DNA of 64,000 bases, taken from positions 6,865,259 through 6,929,258 of the forward strand of contig NC_135559.1 of assembly GCF_964340395.1 (NCBI RefSeq), given 5' to 3'. The notes under the pieces were generated by a model, which had not been told where the DNA came from, made no database searches, and saw only the letters and a program-made list of their open reading frames with translations. The position numbers were made by a program, and so were the translations under genes. The DNA comes from Glandiceps talaboti (taxonomy: Eukaryota; Hemichordata; Enteropneusta; Spengelidae). Every line of letters begins with the position of its first letter. Positions within the stretch are counted from its first letter, which is position 1. This document shows, piece by piece, positions 24,241 to 64,000 of this stretch.

Positions 24241-24436
24241 AAATGATAATGATTATAATAATACGTACCCTACGATTCCTTTTGAAAGGAGTAATAGAGA
24301 CTTGAATGAAAGGTCTTTACAAATATACATATTCAAAAAAATGATAATGATTATAATAATACCCTACGATTCCTTTTGAGAGGAGTAATAGAGACTTGAA
24401 TGAAAGGTCTTTACAAATATACATATTCAAAAAAAT
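24241..24436 (+). repeat. Tandem duplication, 98-bp unit, 2 copies
   Basis: 24241-24338 and 24339-24436 are almost identical, sharing GATTATAATAATAC and AGACTTGAATGAAAGGTC. The main difference is a few bases near TACGTACC in copy 1. Confidence 0.95.
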
Positions 24437-24540
24437 ATATATCTGTCACTTGTAGTAACTTAAAGTGACAGATATTTAAATTCATTTAAAGTGAAAAATG
24501 TTAAGGAAATGGTAGTCATGGTGGGGGACGATACTTAAGT

Positions 24541-24740
24541 AATAGAAGTATGTAGAATCATATTTCCAGGCTATTTAATCGTAATTCAGTTTAAATTTGA
24601 TAAGTCTTTAGAAGATCATGTGACTCCGCTAGGTGCAAAAGCTTATGAACCAGTGTGGAATTTTATAACAAGGTCTTTTTATGTTCAATTCTATAGCGTT
24701 GTGCATTATGTATGTAGGGTAAATTCCTTTTCAATCAATT
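24541..24740 (+). repeat. Mosaic copy joining duplications A and B
   Basis: 24541-24665 matches copy A1 and 24668-24740 matches copy B1, here placed side by side. In the other locus A1 and B1 are 1.7 kb apart. Confidence 0.8.
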
Positions 24741-25068
24741 TTTGCTGCATGATTCATGTTGTTTTATGAGACGGATCTTGTCAAGTAGAACAAAGATAAA
24801 AACAACAAGAAACCAGGACATACACACGGACATCGTCTCTCAGCTTTTGTTATTTAAATTACCAAAGTGGAGTGACTATTAACATGAGTTAAGGTACAGC
24901 ATTATCTCTTTGTAAATATGAACTCAGCCGTTGATTTCCTTTAACAATTCACTTTTCTGTTACCTAATTAGCATTCATTTGGATTTGGGGAACAAATCTG
25001 TATTGATGATCAAAAATTTCAATAAAAAAACATTTTTTTTCACTCTAAATTTGGTTGCACTTTAGTCT

Positions 25069-25205
25069 ATAGTTCCTATCTCAGACCACTGTACAAATCT
25101 ATAGTGGTCTGAGTTCCAATACAGTATCATTACCATTTATACCTCCACTCACAGTATAGTTCCTATACAGTATCATTACCATTTACACCTCCACTCACAG
25201 TATAG
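25069..25205 (+). repeat. Short hairpin plus two-copy tandem repeat
   Basis: An 11-bp perfect inverted repeat CTCAGACCACT / AGTGGTCTGAG spans 25080-25113. A unit of about 53 bp containing CAGTATCATTACCATTTA follows twice. Confidence 0.85.
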
Positions 25206-26635
25206 TCAAAGTCATTACTCTAGAAGTCCTGAGATGCATGAGATGCAATTTAAAATTCATCCACAGCCACTCACACAGTCATTAACATCATGTCTTTGTT
25301 AATCAATCACAAAATTCTAACCAATAACACAGTCCCTCATAAAGTTATGAGTGCTTATTGGGGGCCGTTATGTAATGCCCAAATATGATATATTTGTCAG
25401 CTCAGGATGCTAATTATACACTGTTATACATCACTGTAGCAGCTGGGGGTTCACTGATTTGATGAACAACTTTGTGTGCTGATTGGGGGACTTGACCAGA
25501 TATGGTTTAGTTAGTAACCACGTCAGCATCCAGACTAGTTTCACTTTTACTTTAGTAGGTAAAAACATTGTGACTGCAATGTATTTATAGCCACAGCACT
25601 TTTGTAATGCATTGATTCATACACAACAGCAAATACACCAGTATCTATATTACCTGTATTTACTCAAAATTTACCAGTGAAAGTATTCATATTTCCAGAC
25701 TGCTCTATTTGAGCATGAATTTTTTTCAGCTATAAAATAAGAATAGTATAATTAAGTTAGAGCAAAAATGCATACATTCACAATATGTGATGAACTGAAA
25801 ATTAAATCAACCAGTTTTTAAGTGGCCCAAAATGTGTAAAAGGTTTGTTATTGTACATACAATAACAAAGATTAATTTCTTACACATTTTTATGGATGAG
25901 GATTTGCTATTTATTTCAGATTTTTGATTTATAAAAACAATTTTATCATGGCTTCCTACTTGAAAAATAAACGTGAAACAACAATAGCAAATTCTGTATT
26001 TGTAACTCAATAAATTGCAAGGTGTGTAAAATCTTTGTCTTTTGGGAGACTGACTTATTGCTGATACCGGGATGTACCAGCTTTTCAGATGTACAACAAG
26101 TAACACTGAAGTTTTCATTATTGTTTCATTATATTTGCCAGATGAAAAAAAAACTATTGGGGAAATTGTGAAGTTCTTGTAAATAGCTAAATTACCAGTT
26201 CAAGTCATAAAATGCTCTAATCAGACAGTTGTTATGACTTCAAATGGAGTGTCAGAGTGTCTTATGGAACAAACATCTTAAAGTAACATCCTTGAAAGGA
26301 GTGTACATAAGTCTTAGAATTTGAATAATGGTTGAATGATACAAAATCTTTGGTATTTGTTAATTACAAGATTAGTAACTGTAGTATTGTACCCTTCCTA
26401 ATTAAGGGTGAGACTAATAATATATGGTCTACCAGGGATACACTGATTCTTAGCCTTCTTAAGCAATAAAAGCCTATGCATAATATTAAAGGGACACAAG
26501 CTGAGTTTATACATTTTTCCATAAATTTTGCTGCATGTTTAAAAAGTACTCTGAATATTCTACTTTCTAAAGCGTACTTAACCATCACTTATGAATGACT
26601 GAACTCAAACCTGGTATGAAGATATACCTAATAGA
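25206..26635. other. Intergenic, no feature seen
   Basis: No credible exon or named repeat. A block at about 26485-26585 resembles 27213-27310 at low similarity, suggesting an old repeat. Confidence 0.45.
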
Positions 26636-26953
26636 TTATTCAGGTTGCAGGTTTGAGCCCCATCTTTGCCGTTTGTTTCTGAGTGGCTAAAGTCCTTGGG
26701 CAAGATTTAAACCATGACTGTGCCTCAGTCAACCCAGCTGTATTATTGGGGACCTGGTAGGATAGAGGTTGCAATGTGAATGCTTTTAATCCAATGTGCT
26801 TATATAGACTGCAATGGATTGTATGCTCCTCAGGGAGTTGAGGAAGTAAAGGGCTGTTGTGCCGCTATATTGATCTGAGCCAGGGATAATAATTGTAAAG
26901 CGCTTTGAGCATCCAGACTGGCTGGGAAAGCGATATATAAGAACCAACAATAT
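26636..26953 (+). mobile_element. tRNA-related SINE, family A, copy 2
   Basis: It has the B-box-like GGTTTGAGCCC, the body blocks GAGTGGCTAAAGTCCTTGGG and TCAACCCAGCTGTATTAT, and the tail block GTAAAGCGCTTTGAGCATCC plus GCGATATATAAGAACC. The A-box part is missing or too diverged to see. Confidence 0.87.
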
Positions 26954-28777
26954 TATTTTTAATTTATTATACGTTTACAAAAATGTTGAGGAAATCCCTT
27001 CAATACAATCCTCTTTTCAAACAATACCAGAAGACCATTGTAATGTCATTGAAGGCATACATCTACATTATCATTAAACTGGAACTAAGTTTAATCAATT
27101 TTTAGACAAGTATTTTCTGAAAAAAAAAAGTTTATAATATCAGCTTGTGCCACTTTAAACCACATTCTAATTAGCCAATTATTAATCCCAGGTGATGTAC
27201 CTATAAACATTAAAGGAGGCAAAGACTGAATTTCTACATTTTTGTGCATAATTTTTTTATGTATAGTCAAAAGGTAAACTCACAATATTCTACTTACTGA
27301 TCGAAGCACACTTGCAATTGAAAATTGAAATCAAACCTAAAATTCACACCATAAATTGTAATTTTTCATATATTTACATATCATTAGCATATAATTAGTA
27401 TATTTTTGTCACCCTCCATGGGTCGTTTCAACTCTACATTTTCTTGGCTTTACCAAAACATATAGTTTGATGGGTGGGGGGGTGGGGGGGGGGGGGGTGG
27501 GTTACTATTCTAACTTTGGTATTCAAAAGCTCCAAATTGATAACACCTGAATAATGCATGATATAATGGTGGTTGATAAAGAGTTAATGTTCGAAACACC
27601 GAAGAAAGTGGCAATATTATTGGGAAACAATTAAGGGATCTAACGTTCCACACAGTTATAATGATGCCTAGAGATAATAAAAAAAAACCTCTTTGCACAC
27701 CTGAAACACACTCTCAGTTTTAGTCACCGACTAAAGTAAAACATGGTTGCAGCATAGAAGAGAGAAATTAAAGACCTTTCAGAAATTGCATGGGTTGCCA
27801 TGACGTCATCAGCTTTGTTGATTGCTCATTGTAGAAAACAATAATTTGAAAAGAAGTCATATCCTTCAACTCTTGCTTTTGTGCCAACTCTCCCACTTCA
27901 TTCTTGCAAACCAGAGCTGTTATATCTTCCACGACAATACGAAATAACAAAAGTAATCTCTTTTTAAAAAAACTTGAAATAACCTCTTAGTGGGTGCAGT
28001 GTGTCTTGGACGGTGGCATAAAAGAGGTTGTTGTTCATGACAATGGTCCCTCTTAAGATATATAAATGATCCAATGATGTAATTCATCATTAAAAAATGT
28101 TGACAAAATCCCTACTTTGCAATCAACTGTTCCAACTTGTAATGCCAGAAGATAGTTAGTTGTAATGTCATTAAAGGCATGCATTGACAATATTAACATT
28201 TTACACCATAATATTTTCACTCATGAATAAAAAAGGTTCTCTAATTAACCATTTTCAGGAGCCAAATCAGACAGGTGTTGTGGTGTATGAATATTTTTTT
28301 CTTAGATTTTTACCCCAGAGAGTTTTTGTGGTTATTATGATAGGCATGTGCCTACAGGAAAATTGAAGTTGCCTTTGAGTTGGCATTTCATTCATGGCCT
28401 GATCGAGACATGATATTTGTCAAGAACATACACAACTTCACAATCAAGATAGACATGGGAATGTGCAACACTCAGTTTATTGACATTAGCATACCTGTTT
28501 ACTATATGCTGTGGAGATGCATCATTAGCTTTTGAAGTCTTCGTATAGGGTTAACGATTAGTTGAATCTTGACAGCACAGTAAACGTTGCTAATATGATG
28601 TACATTTAGACTCAGATGATACACTATAATGACGTGCCTTTATAAACTTACACTTCATGATGATTGCACTGTATATTATTCTATAACTGTACATCAAAAC
28701 TTATCAAATGCCTACACTCTTTACACTGCAGGTGAACTGTTGAGTGTATAGAACTCAACTGACACCTTTTAACCAAG
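26954..28777. other. Intergenic upstream of the multidomain gene
   Basis: No credible coding exon. A G-rich run (27475-27502) could form a G-quadruplex. Blocks at about 26975-27080 and 28095-28200 are diverged copies of each other. The promoter and 5' UTR of the downstream gene should lie in the right part, but no TATA box or initiator can be singled out. Confidence 0.45.
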
Positions 28778-59197
<30,420 letters not shown>

Positions 59198-59943
59198 AGA
59201 TCTTGGGAGCCATAACTTTCCCAAAACCAAGTGTATGTTTTCCAGAGACATGCACAGATGACAAAGAGAGTTTGATTTGTTAGATTGTCATTTACATTAA
59301 GGAAATAAGATTCGATCTGGGCACAATTAGTTAGTGAACCTATAGAAATTATAGCACAGACTCTTCACTTGGTTGATTTAGGCTAAAATTGTCCTCAACA
59401 AACACTTAGACGTTTGAATTCAGTATTGTACTTAATGAAGTACTGGTTAGAAAACAGGCTGAAAATTTTTATTGGGTTTTAAATCTACCAGCTGTGTCAA
59501 ATGACATCAGAATCACCATGTGATCTTTATCAACAAAGAGTGGATGTAGCTATAGTGCGATGTCGACTTAGTAGGTGAACAGGAACAGCCAATCACAAAG
59601 CGATAAATTTCAATATGGACTTGAGTGGGTTAAGCAATTTGTCATGTGAAACCATAATCTAAATTAGGTTTAAATTCGAAGAACCATTTGCCAAATGTGT
59701 AAGCAAGTATTTTGAGAGGATAATTACCTGAAATCAACCAAGCAAAGGGTCTCAGCTACAAAAACTAAAACTAGCAACCCTTATACTTGCACGAGTTGAG
59801 CTAAAAATATGGAATATATTCTCTGGTCGTTCTATGTCATGACATACAACACATGTCTACATCACTGGTTCTGCTGTGTTTGAAATATGAGTCAAAACGT
59901 TCAAAGTTGCCATTACTTTTCCCAGTTTTTCTTTGATGATGCG
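59198..59943. other. Probable 3' UTR of the multidomain gene
   Basis: Non-coding. No AATAAA lies close to the stop; the nearest ones are at 60475-60480, 60671-60676 and 61224-61229, so the 3' end is unknown. Confidence 0.4.
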
Positions 59944-60118
59944 GGTATATAAAATTATGTTATTCTCCAATATTTTCTTCATTCAGCCAGGAAATATTCA
60001 CGATCTAAGGATTGTCACTACTCTTCTAGCGATTCGTATTGACAAAAGCCCCTTAGGTCACTCGTATTTTCCTTGGCTGAATGAAGAAAAATATTTGGGA
60101 ATAACACGTAATTATACC
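59944..60118. mobile_element. 175-bp MITE-like inverted-repeat element
   Basis: The left arm (AATATTTTCTTCATTCAGCC) and right arm (GGCTGAATGAAGAAAAATAT) are inverted copies for about 55 bp. It is related to 10348-10526. The 69-codon ORF across it is incidental. Confidence 0.8.
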
Positions 60119-60599
60119 TGGTATCACTGTATCCTTCGTTAGGATCCCCATACTTATTTTTCTATTTCTCAATTGACCATATATTTTATGAATCTGACTA
60201 AATTTTATTTAAATAACGCCCTCTATGGCTGAATCCAAAAAAAACACCACTGATTTTAAGATGGCAACTGATGGCATCATTTCCTTGCAGAAATTCAGGA
60301 ATTTTTAATAATTCCAAAGGTTCATAGTATAAATCTTCTGACCTTGTGTGTTATATCTAAAGGTATCCAGAATGTTAAAAATATGGTTATAATTAATTGA
60401 AAATATCAACATGTATGCACACAATTACTTTTCATTCATTTTCCTTTTTAACCACCCATTATGAGAAACAAAAAAATAAAAAAAGATCAACCTTAGGCCT
60501 GATCATTACGACATGTGTGCCACAGTATGATAGAAATATTTACCCATGTACTAATCAAGACATTAATGACACATATGCTTTTTCGTAGAACAATAATGT

Positions 60600-60900
60600 T
60601 ATATATTCCCCAGAATGTGATTTTGAATTTTTACTACAATATATCAATTTGTATTTTTTGCTACATTTATAATAAATCAATTTGTAATTGATACAGCATA
60701 CGTTATATTTGGCTACATGATATATAAATATCGATTTGTAACTAGATTGTGTACACTTGAATTTTTCTAAGTTGCTACATTGTATCCATTTGTCAGTTGC
60801 TACATTGTATGTTTTTATATTTTGGCTATATTGTATCCATTTGTATAGTTTGGCTGCATAATTTGTATCTTTGGCTACATTGTAACTATTTGACATTCCT
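60600..60900. repeat. Degenerate minisatellite, about 25-bp unit
   Basis: Variants of TTGGCTACATTGTATCCATT and TGTATAG. The opposite-strand 153-codon ORF at 60555-61016 is largely made of this repeat. Confidence 0.8.
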
Positions 60901-61587
60901 AGCATCATAATTGTTGAATATCCGACAATTTGGTGAATTAGAAGAACGGGCAATTCTGTTTGCTTGTGCTGGAAGAGTATTATAAATGTTATAAAGACGT
61001 AGAAACTGTATTCCATGTCATTAATTATTTCATTTCATGATACATTATTTTAAAAGTAGAATGTATAAATTTACTCAATTCTTTTTGTATTCTATATTTA
61101 CATGTGAAATTTAAAATTTACAACTTTACTGTTACAGTATTCAAATACTGTTTTTATGCATGGTAGGTTTTTAAGGACAAAAATACTTTGGTTGGGGTTT
61201 TGGGGGTTGATTTCAAGCAGGTAAATAAAATAAGGAGTTGGGCTTAATAGCTGTTTTAACTACCTGCATGGCAAAACTAGAGAGATGTATTTTTAGAGTT
61301 TTGAGGCGGTACAATATATTTTTATGTATCATATAACGTTTTTGTTACAAACTATACAAAACAAACTTCAGACACTGAATGCAAATAAACAGTTTTGTGT
61401 AAGAGTATTCCTTGTTTCATCTGACAGTGATGTTGATTTGCATTCACAGCTTTGATAAATTGTATCATTTTGTATGCATCTGCTAGTGGTGTCTGTATAT
61501 TCTTTGTGTACTTCATAACGAAAAGCATTGTAAGACGAAAAAATCATTGTGTCGCCTAATTGAAACTCAATTTTGGTAGTTACAGTT
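60901..61587. other. Intergenic or 3' UTR, no feature seen
   Basis: AT-rich sequence without a coding signal. AATAAA occurs at 61224-61229. Confidence 0.45.
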
Positions 61588-61783
61588 GTCAAACAGAATT
61601 CTGCACAGAATTCTGTTTGACCTTGACACGATTTTAGAGGTCAAATGTCACATGAGACCAATACTTTAGACAAGCTAAGTTTCTAAAGTGTTGGTATCAA
61701 TTGACAATTTAATACAATTTTAAATGCAGTAAATTATGCTATCAGCATAATCTACTGCATTTGAAATTGTGTTCAATTGTCAT
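61588..61783. repeat. Cluster of three stem-loops
   Basis: Perfect hairpin 61588-61621 (GTCAAACAGAATTCTG, CA, then its complement). Imperfect hairpin about 61660-61696 (CCAATACTTTAGA / TCTAAAGTGTTGG). Long imperfect hairpin 61701-61783 (ATGCAGTAAATTATGCT / AGCATAATCTACTGCAT in its upper stem). Confidence 0.85.
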
Positions 61784-62836
<1,053 letters not shown>

Positions 62837-63142
62837 AACCAGCGAAAAAACATCGGTGCGTTTGCTTGCTCGTGGTAAGCAGGAATAGGACAACTTCCAT
62901 GCAAAGACATACAATGTAATTAGCGGCGATAACTAATCGAAGCAAAAGCTGATAGATGGCTACATGGTATAACAATCAAGTACAACTGTTAGAGTTGCAT
63001 TATATAAATTCCACAATCTGAAACAAGTGTTGCCTAAACCTACATCGGAGGCACCCCCTGTCGATCAAATTTTGTCATTGCGTCAAATCTTTTCTTTAGA
63101 TTACGTGATTCAAGCAAATGTACCGATGTTTTTTCGCAGGTT
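62837..63142. mobile_element. 306-bp non-autonomous DNA element with about 33-bp TIRs
   Basis: The left end AACCAGCGAAAAAACATCGG and the reverse complement of the right end, AACCTGCGAAAAAACATCGG, match almost perfectly and continue through TTTGCTTG. A decayed copy lies at 29998-30360. No transposase ORF. Confidence 0.85.
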
Positions 63143-64000
63143 ATAATTCATCTAATTAATCACGTATACCATAAGTTTTTAAAAAATGGTACGGAACAAT
63201 ATTGTCTAAACAATATGCGAGAAATAGCATCTAAAGAGAAACAAACATAATAACTTTATGTTTGGGAGTAAAATAAATCCACACCAGCAAGTGATGAAAA
63301 CGTGTATACAGGACAATGCTAATCTTTTAATTCAGTTAACATTCCTTTTTTCTTTCTTTCTTTCTTTTTACAGAAATTGACAAATAGCTATTTGACAACA
63401 GTTTATGAAAACTATAGAAAAATTCATGAAAAGTACTCTAACAGAAATTAGATTCTGTCTGATAGGCAACAACCGATGAGTGATGTCACACATGGTACTG
63501 CCCTCTATAGTTGACTTCCATTGTTGCTATTGTCTTTTTTTTAAACACCTCTTCTGTGTGGCGTTTTTGGATTTAGCAGATCGTCCACTGCAGCAATTAT
63601 CCAACCAACGAATCATCACAAATACATACTCAGTGTCAACATCACGTGGTGGAAACACGTTAACAGCCTTCCAAGTTCACAGCAAATGTAAATAGTTATT
63701 ATTTCGCTGGTAATTATCGGTGGTAGCTATGGGCAACTTGAAATGCTTAAGTTTTAATGTTAATTGCTCATATTTTTTTTAATTCTTTAAAGCAAACTTG
63801 CAGACCTACCAGGTAGACTTTTGGTAACCTTAGGAATGGTTGCCATGAAAATATAAGACGTCGTCGTTATTTTACCAGCATGATAAAAATTACCCAGGAG
63901 AAATCTGTGTCGGCAGCCAATCTCCACACCATAAGGCTAGTCAGAATATGTGGATATATTAGTCTTTTTTTTAAATATTTCGTGCAACTCATGATCATTG
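63143..64000. other. Intergenic with one unproven exon-like ORF
   Basis: 63577-63695 is preceded by an acceptor-like GGATTTAG and is open to a TAG, encoding about 39 residues (for example RIITNTYSVSTSRGG) with no recognised domain. It could be a terminal exon of another gene or chance. Nothing else is seen up to the window end. Confidence 0.3.

Noticed and set aside
59933-60142. 69-codon ORF after the membrane protein gene
   Set aside because: It lies across an inverted-repeat MITE that has a relative at 10348-10526, so the ORF is incidental.
60555-61016. 153-codon minus-strand ORF
   Set aside because: Mostly made of a degenerate 25-bp minisatellite, rich in Lys, Tyr, Asn and Ile as expected from AT-rich noise.
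63480-63695. 71-codon ORF near the right end
   Set aside because: Possible terminal exon from 63577, but no domain, homology or partner exon can be seen, so it was not called a gene.

Overview
This is an AT-rich animal nuclear DNA window. It has long spliced genes with GT-AG introns, many SINE- and MITE-like repeats, and large micro- and minisatellites. The species cannot be named from the sequence. An invertebrate deuterostome (cephalochordate or hemichordate type) fits best. The main reason is the set of intron minisatellites whose units contain copies of the neighbouring 5' splice site, a feature I recall being described in amphioxus.

Layout. (1) 1-2694: repeats, including a perfect 69-bp-arm palindrome, nested inverted (TA)n modules and a small transposon with a 9-bp target duplication. 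(2) 2753-3091, minus strand: first coding exon of a PP2A B''-type regulatory subunit (PPP2R3B-like); the rest lies off the left edge. (3) 3092-6320: spacer between divergent genes, with a duplicated segment carrying everted AGGTCA half-sites. (4) 6321-17682, plus strand: complete 13-exon gene for mitochondrial ADP-forming succinyl-CoA ligase beta subunit (SUCLA2), 454 codons. (5) 17683-28777: gene-poor spacer with minisatellites, a Penelope-like retroelement remnant, two SINE types and mosaic duplications. (6) 28778-59197, plus strand: complete 29-exon gene for a 1417-residue type I membrane protein. (7) 59198-64000: 3' region with repeats, hairpins and one unproven exon-like ORF.

The large gene is the most interesting content. 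Its predicted product has, in order: signal peptide, eight EGF domains, WAP, thyroglobulin type-1, antistasin-like, a Cys-rich module, Kunitz-like with an inserted Gly/Asp/Arg tract holding five RGD triplets, Ig, a Cys-rich module, lustrin-type, antistasin-like, Kunitz, Ig, WAP, a Cys-rich module, thyroglobulin type-1, a SEA domain with a GSIIV autoproteolysis motif, a transmembrane helix, and a short tail with an FxNPxY sorting signal. All 29 exons join in one frame. I do not recognise a named orthologue. Its introns hold several minisatellites that look like amplified exon-intron junctions.

The SUCLA2 and PPP2R3-type genes are ordinary housekeeping genes and show no functional link to the membrane protein. 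Exon calls rest on reading frame, splice consensus and recognisable domains. UTRs, promoters and polyadenylation sites were not established.
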